NCBI GenBank assembly: GCA_011390235.1
Contig: JAABSS010000025.1
Coordinates: 1 to 6,923 of the forward strand
Source of the DNA: Desulfotignum sp.
GTDB taxonomy: Bacteria; Desulfobacterota; Desulfobacteria; Desulfobacterales; Desulfobacteraceae
Direction: 5' to 3'
DNA length: 6,923 bases
Shown piece by piece: positions 1-6,470 of this stretch. Numbering within the stretch: the first letter of the stretch is position 1; each line of letters opens with the position of its first letter. The notes beneath the pieces are model-generated. The model did not search any database. It had not been told where the DNA came from and saw nothing but the letters and a program-made list of their open reading frames with translations. A program made the translations under genes and the position numbers.

Positions 1-528
1 TTCTTTTTTAATACAGTCTTTGCATGGGGGGTTCCGTATGAAAAAGACAACCTTACCGACAGACCGGAAGGGGAGATGGCCGGTTCAGCCCGGGAAGTTT
101 TCAGGCAGAACATACCCTTTGTTGCCCGGCAGCTCATTGGTATCCCCTATGAATACGGAGGCAATCCGCTCACCACAAAAGCCACTGACAATTCTTATCT
201 CTTTTATGCCATTTACTCCCAGGCGGCACAGGCTGCAGGATTAAAATATTATGGATACCTGCCCATGAAAAATCTGCTGCAGCATACCGAAAAAGTGGAG
301 GAAAACCAGTTAAAAAATGGCGATCTCATGGTGCTGGACAACAATCTTGCCGCCATGATCTATAATATTGAAAAAGAAACAGGCCGGCTTTTTCTCATTT
401 ATGCCTCTGAAAAACGCCGGCAGGTCACTTCATTCAACAGTGACAACATTGTATTTTACGCTTACTGGCTGGAAAATTTTAAAGGGTTTTACCGGCTGAC
501 CGACACTATGCTCCGGCCTGAGGGGTAA
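1..528 (+). CDS. NlpC/P60-like exported protein, 5' end cut off, probably catalytically inactive
   Basis: The reading frame is open from base 1, so the true start lies left of the window; 175 codons are visible, ending in TAA. The first residues (FFFNTVFA, then WGVPYEKDN) look like the end of a signal peptide with a V-F-A cleavage site, which suggests export. Residues 35-165 follow the NlpC/P60 fold order: an IPYEYGG segment (48-54, family GTPYvwGG), the helix that normally starts DCSG, then NGDLMVL (106-112, family GDLvfF), and a closing YWLENFKGFYRL segment (155-166). NlpC/P60 enzymes cleave peptidoglycan stem peptides with a Cys-His-His set. Here DCS is D63-N64-S65, the first His position is A117 (AAMIYNI for HVGIYLG) and the second is Y134 (IYAS for IHAS). 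I infer a non-catalytic, perhaps peptidoglycan-binding protein. ATG at 76 is a possible internal start, but it would remove the signal-like segment, so I do not favour it. Confidence 0.6.
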   Translation, partial: FFFNTVFAWGVPYEKDNLTDRPEGEMAGSAREVFRQNIPFVARQLIGIPYEYGGNPLTTKATDNSYLFYAIYSQAAQAAGLKYYGYLPMKNLLQHTEKVEENQLKNGDLMVLDNNLAAMIYNIEKETGRLFLIYASEKRRQVTSFNSDNIVFYAYWLENFKGFYRLTDTMLRPEG

Positions 529-710
529 TACGAAGGGAAGTACTGTTTAACTGTGATACCTGCAACCCTTTTTAATTAACCAATCAGAGCCAAACATAGC
601 AGGCAGTCAAAAAATTTTCTGTGTCTGGATACCGGACCCAGGATGGATCCCTGTTTGGAAAGTTGATCGGGTGTGAAAAACAGTGTGTGAGACAGCCATT
701 TCCAAAAATC
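529..710. other. Intergenic stretch with no recognised element
   Basis: About 180 bases lie between the NlpC/P60-like stop codon and the terminator of the tRNA unit. It contains no open frame with a ribosome binding site, no tRNA-like cloverleaf and no convincing hairpin followed by a T run. Transcription of the upstream gene may run on to the hairpin at 716-744, which also has a T-rich stretch on its right side (746-755) and could act in both directions. Confidence 0.4.
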
Positions 711-744
711 ACAAAAAGGGGCAGCGCCGAACGCTGAACCCCTT
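711..744 (-). terminator. Rho-independent terminator of the fMet tRNA unit
   Basis: Read on the minus strand, the stem AAGGGG (744-739) pairs with CCCCTT (721-716), and the inner CAGCG (736-732) pairs with CGCTG (726-722) around a five-base loop. Two unpaired T bases sit on the 5' side of the stem. The 3' arm runs into TTTTT and then GTG. It begins 10 bases past the encoded CCA. On the plus strand the same hairpin is followed by a T-rich run, so it may also stop transcripts arriving from the left. Confidence 0.85.
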
Positions 745-754
745 AGTTTCTTTT

Positions 755-831
<77 letters not shown>

Positions 832-842
832 TCAATTCGATC

Positions 843-871
843 AATATAGGGTAAAAATGTATAAAGGTCAA
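843..871 (-). promoter_or_regulatory. Sigma70-type promoter for tRNA-fMet
   Basis: On the minus strand, TTGACC (871-866) is followed by a 17-base spacer and TATATT (848-843). The predicted start of transcription, about 836, lies only a few bases before the tRNA 5' end at 831, so the leader is very short. Both boxes match consensus at five of six bases with ideal spacing, as expected for a strong stable-RNA promoter. Confidence 0.85.
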
Positions 872-911
872 GCCTTTTATTATTTTTTTATTGGGCGCCC
901 CCCCCATAATC

Positions 912-1514
912 TTATTGAAGCAGTGATTCTATCATGGCTTTGAGTTCGTCATAGTTCCGGGTAACAGGGATGTCCGGAAAATCGGTAACCACGGAGGCAG
1001 GGGGTGTAAAGAAAAATCCCTGGTGGGCGGCCTGGATCATGTCAATATCATTGTATGAATCACCAAATGCAGTCACCTGGTAATGCAGGCCTTTAAACGC
1101 TTCCACAGCTTTTTGCTTCTGGTTGTCAATGCGCAGGTTGTAATCTGTGATATTGCCCTGGGCATCGATGGTCAGGCTGTGACACAAAAGGGTGGGAAAT
1201 CCCAGACTGGCCATCAGTGGTTTTGCAAATTCCTCAAACGTATCTGACAATATGATGATCTGGAAGCGGGAGCGTATCCAGTCCAAAGTTTCTCTGGCGC
1301 CGGGAAGAGGCTCCAGGGTGGCGATTACCGCCTGGATATCCTGGATCCTGAGGTTATGCTCTTTCAGAAGGGCCAGACGTCTGGTCATCAGCACATTATA
1401 ATCACTGATATCTCTGGTGGTGAGTTTCAATTCCTCTATGCCGGTCTTCAGGGCCACATTGATCCAGATCTCCGGAAGAAACACCCCTTCCAGGTCTGCC
1501 ACAAGCATATCCAT
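912..1514 (-). CDS. thrH: ThrH: phosphoserine phosphatase / homoserine phosphotransferase (HAD family)
   Basis: A 200-residue cytoplasmic HAD-superfamily protein that resembles Pseudomonas aeruginosa ThrH (about 205 residues) from end to end, including LEGVFLPEIW, LTTRDISDYNVLM, LSDTFEEF and GFPTLLCH. HAD motifs in order: nucleophile D7 in DLEG with E9, S90 in ILSDT, a lysine at 133 or 135, and GDSYND (151-156). Characterised ThrH hydrolyses phosphoserine and can pass its phosphate to homoserine, making O-phosphohomoserine. Start choice: ATG at 1514 has AGGAGGT six bases upstream, and its A is also the last base of the hom stop codon (TGATG), so translation is probably coupled. Placement behind hom argues that the homoserine reaction matters in this organism. 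A purely serine-biosynthetic (SerB-like) role cannot be excluded. Confidence 0.92.
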   Translation of the reverse strand: MDMLVADLEGVFLPEIWINVALKTGIEELKLTTRDISDYNVLMTRRLALLKEHNLRIQDIQAVIATLEPLPGARETLDWIRSRFQIIILSDTFEEFAKPLMASLGFPTLLCHSLTIDAQGNITDYNLRIDNQKQKAVEAFKGLHYQVTAFGDSYNDIDMIQAAHQGFFFTPPASVVTDFPDIPVTRNYDELKAMIESLLQ

Positions 1515-2824
1515 CAGGCCACCTCCTCTTCGATGCGGATCACCATGGGATCCCCCACCACGCAGTCTGTTGCCGATATCCGGGAAAGTGCGGTCTGTAC
1601 CCATTCTTCTCTGGCTGTATGGGTGATCATGACCACCGGTACGTTGCCGTTGGTTTTGCGCCCTTTCTGGTGCACGGATTTGATGCTGATCTGGTTTTCC
1701 CCCAGAATGCCGGAAATTCTGGATAAAACCCCGGGATGGTCCTGGGCCTCGAACCGCAGATAATACCGGGTCATCAATTCTTTCATGGACAGAACAGGAA
1801 TCTGCCGGATATTGTCTTCCGGATATCCCAGGATGGGAACCCGGCGTTTGGTTCCGGAAATAATATTTCTGGCAATATCGGCAATATCACTGAGCACGGC
1901 CGATGCTGTGGGCATCATGCCGGCCCCGTGGCCGTAGAGCATGGTCCTGCCGGTGGCATCCGCATCAATGGCAATGGCATTCATGGAATGCTCCACATGG
2001 GACAAAGGATTGTTATTGTCAATCATGGTGGGATGCACCCGGGCCTCCACATGGTTCCCGTGAATTTTACCGATGGCCAGCAGCTTTATGGTGTAACCAA
2101 AAGATTTTGCAAATGCAATATCCGTGGGAGTGATGTGCCGGATGCCCTCCACATGGATATCCTTAAGATTAATTTCCATCCCATGGGACAGGGCATTGAG
2201 GATGGCCAGTTTATGGGCGGTGTCATGGCCGTCAATGTCCAGAGACGGTTCTGCTTCAGCAAAACCCAGTTCCTGGGCTTTTTTCAGGGCATCTTCAAAA
2301 GAACACCCCTCCCGGGAAATTTTGGTGAGGATATAGTTACAGGTCCCGTTCAAAATAGCGGACATGGATGTGATATCATTGGCAACCAGAGATTCCCGCA
2401 GGGTTTTGATAATGGGCATGCATCCCCCGCAACTGGCCTCAAACGCCAGATCCACCTGGTTTTTCCGGGCGGTTTTCACCAGGTCGTTGCCCCATCCTGC
2501 CAGCAATGCCTTGTTGGCGGTTACCACATGTTTTTTGTTTTCCAGGGCATGGCAAATAAATTTTCTGGCCACGGTTTCTCCGCCGATAAGTTCCACAATA
2601 ATATCAATATCCGGATCCGTCAGCACGGTCATGGCATCAGATACCAGGGCTGTGCTGCCAAGATCTATTCCGCGGTTGGTTTGTGTATCAATATCAGCAA
2701 TGGTTTTCAGGTTTAAACGGGCACCGGTTCTGGATTCCAGCAACCGCTTTTTCCGGGTCAGCAGCGCTGCCACCCCTGTACCCACAACACCAAACCCCAG
2801 AATACCGATGTGGATTGTTTTCAT
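1514..2824 (-). CDS. hom: Homoserine dehydrogenase with C-terminal ACT domain
   Basis: A 436-residue enzyme that reduces aspartate semialdehyde to homoserine with NAD(P)H, the branch point to threonine and methionine. An N-terminal Rossmann fold carries GFGVVG (10-15). TANKALLA (103-109) holds the conserved lysine K105. The catalytic region includes ILNGTCNYIL (157-166), the GFAEAEPSLDIDG stretch (187-199) and HDTAHKL with K205. Residues about 354-425 form an ACT domain (DHPGVLSRISGILGE), typical of the Hom type that is feedback-inhibited by threonine. Length is normal for the family. The start at 2824 is chosen because MKTIHIGILGFG begins the Rossmann strand and GGAGA lies 11 bases upstream; the in-frame extension further upstream crosses the promoter and has no family similarity. 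It is the first gene of a hom-thrH transcript and diverges from purM. Confidence 0.96.
   Translation of the reverse strand: MKTIHIGILGFGVVGTGVAALLTRKKRLLESRTGARLNLKTIADIDTQTNRGIDLGSTALVSDAMTVLTDPDIDIIVELIGGETVARKFICHALENKKHVVTANKALLAGWGNDLVKTARKNQVDLAFEASCGGCMPIIKTLRESLVANDITSMSAILNGTCNYILTKISREGCSFEDALKKAQELGFAEAEPSLDIDGHDTAHKLAILNALSHGMEINLKDIHVEGIRHITPTDIAFAKSFGYTIKLLAIGKIHGNHVEARVHPTMIDNNNPLSHVEHSMNAIAIDADATGRTMLYGHGAGMMPTASAVLSDIADIARNIISGTKRRVPILGYPEDNIRQIPVLSMKELMTRYYLRFEAQDHPGVLSRISGILGENQISIKSVHQKGRKTNGNVPVVMITHTAREEWVQTALSRISATDCVVGDPMVIRIEEEVA
1521..1527 (-). promoter_or_regulatory. Strong Shine-Dalgarno site setting the thrH start
   Basis: AGGAGGT on the minus strand lies inside the last hom codons, six bases before ATG 1514. 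It fixes the thrH start at the Met-Asp-Met end rather than the second ATG at 1508, and allows reinitiation at the TGATG overlap. Confidence 0.85.
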
Positions 2825-2867
2825 GGCTTTTCTTCTCTCCGAAAATTGATCTGTGTTAAAATTATGA

Positions 2868-2896
2868 TAGATACAATATAAAGGCGCCTGTGTCAA
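2868..2896 (-). promoter_or_regulatory. Predicted hom-thrH promoter
   Basis: On the minus strand a perfect TTGACA (2896-2891) is followed by a 17-base spacer and TATCTA (2873-2868), a weak -10 box. The start of transcription would be near 2861, giving a leader of about 36 bases. That is too short for a threonine attenuator, and none is visible. Confidence 0.5.
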
Positions 2897-2908
2897 AAAT
2901 CTTTTGAC
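2892..2908. repeat. Perfect 7-bp inverted repeat between divergent -35 boxes
   Basis: GTCAAAA (2892-2898), three central bases ATC, then TTTTGAC (2902-2908). The arms lie within the two outward-facing -35 elements of the hom and purM promoters. It could be a dimeric regulator site, or simply the by-product of two similar -35 boxes placed back to back. Confidence 0.5.
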
Positions 2909-2932
2909 TTTTAACCCCCATATGTTTATCAT
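2904..2932 (+). promoter_or_regulatory. Predicted purM-tsaD promoter
   Basis: TTGACT (2904-2909), a 17-base spacer, and TATCAT (2927-2932), each matching sigma70 consensus at five of six bases. Transcription would start near 2939, about 42 bases before the purM ATG. No purine riboswitch fits in so short a leader. Confidence 0.65.
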
Positions 2933-2968
2933 TGTCAGGCTTTTATAAGGATCCAACCATCCACACAC

Positions 2969-2974
2969 AAGGTG
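2969..2974 (+). promoter_or_regulatory. Shine-Dalgarno site deciding the purM start
   Basis: AAGGTG ends six bases before ATG 2981. The alternative in-frame GTG at 2972 lies within this site, so the ATG is the better start. Confidence 0.65.
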
Positions 2975-2980
2975 ATTTCC

Positions 2981-4024
2981 ATGAATGATTCACTGACTTA
3001 TGCTGATTCCGGTGTTGATATCGACAAGGCCAACCAATTGGTCGACAGAATCAAAGATATTGCCAAATCAACCCCAAGATCCGGTGTCATGGGAGAGATC
3101 GGCGGTTTTGGCGGTCTTTTTTCTCTTAACCTGTCCAATATTTCAAATCCGGTGCTGGTCAGTGCCACGGACGGAGTGGGCACCAAATTAAAAATTGCGT
3201 TCCAAATGGATCAGCATGACACCATCGGCATTGATCTGGTGGCCATGTGTGTCAATGATATCATTGTCCAGGGGGCAAAGCCGCTTTTCTTTCTGGACTA
3301 CCTGGCCATGGGCAAACTGGAAACCAGGGTGGCTGAACAGATCATCCAGGGCATTGCCAATGGATGCACCCAGGCCGGATGTGCCCTTATCGGTGGTGAA
3401 ACCGCAGAAATGCCCGGCATTTACCAGACAGGAGAATATGATCTCTCCGGGTTTGCCGTGGGTATTGTGGACAACACCAAAATCATTGACGGTTCCTATG
3501 TCAGGCCGGGGCATAAGCTCATAGGTCTTGCCTCCAGCGGCATTCATTCCAACGGGTTTTCCCTGGTAAGGAAAATATTTTTTGACCACTGCAAATATGA
3601 TGTGGCCACCAGGATACCGGAACTTGGGACCACCCTTGGTGAAGAGCTGCTGCGTCCCACCACCATTTATGTCTCCACCATAATGAGCCTGCTGCGGGAT
3701 CTGCCCATCCATGGGCTTGCCCATATTACCGGCGGCGGCATCAATGAAAATATTATCCGGGTTATTCCTGATGCATGCACAGCCGTCATCCACAAAAATG
3801 CCTGGGAACCCTCCCCCATCTTCAGACTGCTCCAGAATCTGGGCAATGTGGCGGAGACGGAAATGCAAAGAACATTCAACAACGGCATAGGCATGGTGGT
3901 GGTGGTGCCGGAAAAATCTGCACAGGAAGTGATGGACCGCCTGGCAGCCATGGAAGAAAAAGCCTATGTCATTGGTGAAATCACCGCCAGAAAAGACAAT
4001 GAAAAAAAGATCCAGTGGATCTGA
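2981..4024 (+). CDS. purM: Phosphoribosylformylglycinamidine cyclo-ligase (AIR synthetase)
   Basis: A 347-residue cytoplasmic enzyme that uses ATP to close FGAM into aminoimidazole ribonucleotide, the fifth step of de novo purine synthesis. It matches E. coli PurM (345 residues) along its whole length: YADSGVDI near the N-terminus, SATDGVGTKLK (61-71), HDTIGIDLVAMCVNDI (79-94), QGAKPLFFLDY (97-107), GGETAEMPG (138-146), SSGIHSNGFSLVRK (185-198), and the later HITGGG and FNNGIGM motifs. These are the ATP- and substrate-binding elements of the PurM/PurL family, and none is missing. The ATG at 2981 has AAGGTG six bases upstream and gives the usual N-terminus. The tsaD start follows six bases after the stop, so the two genes very likely share an mRNA. 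Confidence 0.97.
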   Translation: MNDSLTYADSGVDIDKANQLVDRIKDIAKSTPRSGVMGEIGGFGGLFSLNLSNISNPVLVSATDGVGTKLKIAFQMDQHDTIGIDLVAMCVNDIIVQGAKPLFFLDYLAMGKLETRVAEQIIQGIANGCTQAGCALIGGETAEMPGIYQTGEYDLSGFAVGIVDNTKIIDGSYVRPGHKLIGLASSGIHSNGFSLVRKIFFDHCKYDVATRIPELGTTLGEELLRPTTIYVSTIMSLLRDLPIHGLAHITGGGINENIIRVIPDACTAVIHKNAWEPSPIFRLLQNLGNVAETEMQRTFNNGIGMVVVVPEKSAQEVMDRLAAMEEKAYVIGEITARKDNEKKIQWI

Positions 4025-4030
4025 TCGCCA

Positions 4031-5041
4031 ATGATCGTTCTTGGCATTGAATCTTCCTGTGATGAAACTGCAGCAGCGGTCGTTGACAAAAACAACCGGA
4101 TCCTGTCCTCGGTAATCGCCTCCCAGGTGGAAGTCCACAGCCGATACGGCGGTGTGGTACCGGAACTGGCATCCCGCATGCACGTGGAAGCCATTACCCC
4201 GGTGGTGGAAAAAGCCGTATCCCGGGCAGGCATTTCGATGGGCGATATCCAAGGGGTGGCCGCTACCCGGGGCCCGGGACTCATCGGTGCCCTGCTGGTG
4301 GGATTCTGCTTTGCCAAAGCCTTTGCCTGGGGCCGGGGGCTGCCCCTGGCCGGGGTCAATCATCTGGAAGCCCACATCCATTCCCTGTTTCTGGCAGACC
4401 CGGATCTGCAATTTCCCTTTACCGCCCTTGTGGTATCGGGCGGCCATACCAATATCTACCATGTCTCAGCCGACAACCGGTTTGAACTCATGGGCCAGAC
4501 CAGGGATGATGCTGCAGGAGAAGCCTTTGACAAGGTATCCAAAATGCTGGACCTGGGGTATCCGGGGGGGCCTGTGATTGAGCAGATGGCCAAAACTCAT
4601 GATCCCGGCCAGATTCGCTTTCCCAGGTCTCTTCTGGAAAAAGACAGTTTTGATTTCAGTTTTTCCGGTCTTAAATCAGCCGTGGGCCGGTATATCCACG
4701 AAAATCCTGTAAAAAGTTCGGCAGACAAGGCCAGGGTGGCAGCCGCTTTTCAGGCAGCGGTGATCGACGTGCTCTGTGAGAAACTGCTGCGGGCGGCCAG
4801 GTACAGGTCCTGCCGCCAGATTGGCGTTTCCGGCGGTGTTTCAGCCAACCAGACCTTTGTGGCCACCCTGACCCGGCGTGCTGCCCGAAAAAACATCCAG
4901 GTCATTGCACCGCCCTTGTCTCTTTGCGGCGACAATGCCGCCATGGTGGCGGCACGGGGAGCTGTCATGATCCGGGACGGCTGCACCTGCAGCCTGGAGG
5001 ATGATGTTTTTTCCAGGATCTTGCACCAGCAGCCTGAATGA
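4031..5041 (+). CDS. tsaD: tRNA N6-threonylcarbamoyladenosine (t6A37) synthase subunit TsaD
   Basis: A 336-residue Kae1/TsaD/YgjD family protein, the same length as E. coli TsaD (337). Working with TsaB and TsaE, it transfers threonylcarbamoyl from threonylcarbamoyl-AMP to A37 of tRNAs that read ANN codons. Visible motifs: GIESSCDETAAAV (5-17), SRYGGVVPELASR (37-49), the metal-binding pair H111 and H115 in NHLEAHIHS, VVSGGHT (134-140), QTRDDAAGEAFDK (156-168), FSGLKSAV (211-218), SGGVSAN (267-273) and CGDNAAM (299-305) with metal ligand D301. No strong Shine-Dalgarno site precedes ATG 4031; with the purM stop only six bases away, coupled reinitiation is plausible. The last codons lie in an imperfect 40-bp duplication that continues past the stop. 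Confidence 0.97.
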   Translation: MIVLGIESSCDETAAAVVDKNNRILSSVIASQVEVHSRYGGVVPELASRMHVEAITPVVEKAVSRAGISMGDIQGVAATRGPGLIGALLVGFCFAKAFAWGRGLPLAGVNHLEAHIHSLFLADPDLQFPFTALVVSGGHTNIYHVSADNRFELMGQTRDDAAGEAFDKVSKMLDLGYPGGPVIEQMAKTHDPGQIRFPRSLLEKDSFDFSFSGLKSAVGRYIHENPVKSSADKARVAAAFQAAVIDVLCEKLLRAARYRSCRQIGVSGGVSANQTFVATLTRRAARKNIQVIAPPLSLCGDNAAMVAARGAVMIRDGCTCSLEDDVFSRILHQQPE

Positions 5042-5070
5042 TGACATTTTTTTCCAGGACATTGCGCCAG
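5000..5070 (+). repeat. Imperfect tandem duplication (period about 40 bp) across the tsaD stop
   Basis: Copy one at 5000-5029 starts GATGATG, six T, CCAGGA. Copy two at 5040-5070 starts GATGACA, seven T, CCAGGA. Both then read TTGC, one differing base, CCAG. About 25 of 31 aligned positions agree with one inserted T. Copy one encodes the TsaD tail (DDVFSRILHQ); copy two lies after the stop codon. Confidence 0.55.
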
Positions 5071-5081
5071 GCGTGACATTC

Positions 5082-6080
5082 TCAGGACGATTGCCAGCCC
5101 AGATATTTTTGCTTATACCGGTATATTCTTTCCAGACAGACCTCTGCTCCGGCCTGCAGTGCTGTGTCTGATTCCAGCAGCCCCGCCAGGGCCTGAAACG
5201 CATTTTCAATGCTTGGCCCTTTATGGCAGATCAGGGCAAGATCGATATCTGCGGCCAGCACCTGTGCCATGCAGGTTGCAATATCCTGGGCAATGGCCTT
5301 CATGTCCAGATCATCGGTGAGCACCAGTCCCTGGAACCCCAGGACATTTCTTACCAGATCCCGGGCAATGGCCACGGACAGGCTGGCCTGCCACAGGGCA
5401 TCCAGCCGGGGATACACGATATGAGACAGCATCAGCCCTGTGACATCCGCGTGCACAGCTGCTTCAAAAGGCACCAGATCCGATGCTTCCAAGGTGGAAA
5501 GATCTGCATCCAGGACCGGCAGCTGGTGGTGGGAATCCAGCACGGTTCTGCCGATACCGGGAAAATGCTTGGCAACCGCCATGATGCCCTTTTTCTGCAG
5601 GGTCTTTATGACCGTGGTTCCCAGATCCGCCACAGTACGGGCATCTCCGGCAAAGGCCCGGTCCTGCATGATGGACTCTGTTTGCCCGTGCACCACATCC
5701 ATCACCGGTGCCAGGTTCATATTGATCCCGGCATCCTTAAGTTCTTCTGCGGTAATGCGCGCAAAGTTCTCAGCTTCTGCCCGGGATTTGATATACGGGC
5801 TGCCTGCAAACCGGGTAAACGGTTCCGGAAGCCTGGAAACCTTTCCGCCTTCCTGGTCCACTGCAATGAACAGGGGCGGTTGGCCGCAGGCTTTTGCAAA
5901 GGCCTGGGCATCATTGCACAGCTGTTTCACCTGTTTTGGGGACTGGATATTGTACCGGAACAAAATTATGCCCCCGGCCTGGTATTTTTCAATAATTTCC
6001 TTTAAATCCGGGGTAAGGCCGGTACCTTCAAATCCCAGCATCAACCGCTGGCCTGCCAGGTGAAAAATATGCTTATCCAT
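5082..6080 (-). CDS. nagZ: Beta-N-acetylhexosaminidase NagZ (glycoside hydrolase family 3)
   Basis: A 332-residue single-domain GH3 protein without a signal peptide, close to E. coli NagZ (341) in length. NagZ acts in the cytoplasm, removing GlcNAc from GlcNAc-anhydroMurNAc (peptides) during peptidoglycan recycling. Motifs: GGIILFRYN (36-44), VDQEGGKVSRL (74-84), NLAPVMDV (122-129), AKHFPGIGRT (170-179), the general acid-base pair D182-S-H184 in LDSHH, and LTDDLDM (254-260) with the nucleophilic aspartate. KHFPGIG replaces the more usual KHFPGHG, but the D-S-H loop is intact, so activity is expected. Its ATG overlaps the end of the His-rich gene by eight bases (ATGGATAA) without a strong ribosome binding site, indicating coupled translation. 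It converges with tsaD across 40 bases in which I see no terminator. Confidence 0.93.
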   Translation of the reverse strand: MDKHIFHLAGQRLMLGFEGTGLTPDLKEIIEKYQAGGIILFRYNIQSPKQVKQLCNDAQAFAKACGQPPLFIAVDQEGGKVSRLPEPFTRFAGSPYIKSRAEAENFARITAEELKDAGINMNLAPVMDVVHGQTESIMQDRAFAGDARTVADLGTTVIKTLQKKGIMAVAKHFPGIGRTVLDSHHQLPVLDADLSTLEASDLVPFEAAVHADVTGLMLSHIVYPRLDALWQASLSVAIARDLVRNVLGFQGLVLTDDLDMKAIAQDIATCMAQVLAADIDLALICHKGPSIENAFQALAGLLESDTALQAGAEVCLERIYRYKQKYLGWQSS

Positions 6081-6468
6081 TGAGCACTTTTTCGGCCTGT
6101 TTTAACGCCAGGGTCACTTTTTCAGACAACGCCCCTGCCTGTTGCAAATGGACTGCAATCTCTTTCAGCCCGGCATCTTCCGCTTTTTTTGCCCAGGAAA
6201 AAAAATTGTCCTTATGGCTGTCATTGTGGTCCACCCAATGGGAGAGCAGAACAGCCAGTTTTTCCTCCATAGACATTTCTTGACCATCTCCATGGCCTTT
6301 CCCCTGTGTGTGCTCATGCGCATGGGTGTGTTCGTGCGGATGGGTGTGTCCAGGTTCATGGGTGTGTTCATGTCCATGGGGATGGGTATGGCCAGGTTCA
6401 TGGGTGTGGTCATGCGCATGGCTGTGGTTGTGGCTGCTGCCGTGATCGTGATTATGGTCGTGGCTCAT
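6073..6468 (-). CDS. Histidine-rich putative metal-binding protein
   Basis: 131 residues in two parts. Residues 1-59 hold 24 histidines, every one at an odd position (HxHxH pattern), mixed with D, E, T, P and G; a 14-residue unit with core HTHEPGHTHPH occurs twice (22-49). Residues 65-131 form a compact, probably all-helical domain, including SHWVDHNDSHKDNFF with H77, H81 and H85 spaced four apart, so on one face of a helix, and an amphipathic C-terminal helix. There is no signal peptide or membrane segment. His-rich tails of this kind occur in nickel, zinc or cobalt storage and delivery proteins; the metal is unknown here and the function is inferred. GGAG lies seven bases before ATG 6468. 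The gene starts two bases after its upstream neighbour's stop and overlaps nagZ by eight bases. Confidence 0.8.
   Translation of the reverse strand: MSHDHNHDHGSSHNHSHAHDHTHEPGHTHPHGHEHTHEPGHTHPHEHTHAHEHTQGKGHGDGQEMSMEEKLAVLLSHWVDHNDSHKDNFFSWAKKAEDAGLKEIAVHLQQAGALSEKVTLALKQAEKVLNG
6338..6414 (-). repeat. Two-copy 42-bp tandem repeat in the His-rich gene
   Basis: Copies at 6338-6372 and 6380-6414 agree at 32 of 35 bases, with a period of 42 bp (14 codons). They encode the two HTHEPGHTHPH units. The near-identity at DNA level suggests a fairly recent duplication, and the surrounding short CATG/GTG-rich repeats would allow further copy-number change. Confidence 0.85.
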
Positions 6469-6470
6469 AG

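Noticed and set aside
20..244. Plus-strand open frame beginning near the left edge
   Set aside because: It overlaps the NlpC/P60-like frame and has no family resemblance; the other frame carries the domain landmarks and is open from base 1.
893..900. GGGCGCCC palindrome beside a C run
   Set aside because: It has no loop-forming bases and no following T tract on the minus strand, so it is not called as a thrH terminator.
1736..2716. Long open frame on the plus strand inside hom (326 codons)
   Set aside because: It lies opposite hom, has a low-complexity Gly/His/Asn-rich translation, no ribosome binding site and no recognisable motif.
2825..2968. 48-residue N-terminal extension of Hom from an upstream ATG at 2968
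   Set aside because: The extension would overlap the predicted promoter and lacks family similarity; MKTIHIGILGFG at 2824 is the normal N-terminus with a ribosome binding site.
3188..4462. Long open frame on the minus strand across purM and tsaD (424 codons)
   Set aside because: It is antisense to two fully intact enzymes. Its translation is rich in Gly/His/Gln without any domain, as expected from the codon use of the opposite strand.
5114..5125. Perfect 12-bp palindrome TATACCGGTATA
   Set aside because: It lies within nagZ codons for Arg-Ile-Tyr-Arg-Tyr and has no T run, so it is neither a terminator nor a likely operator.
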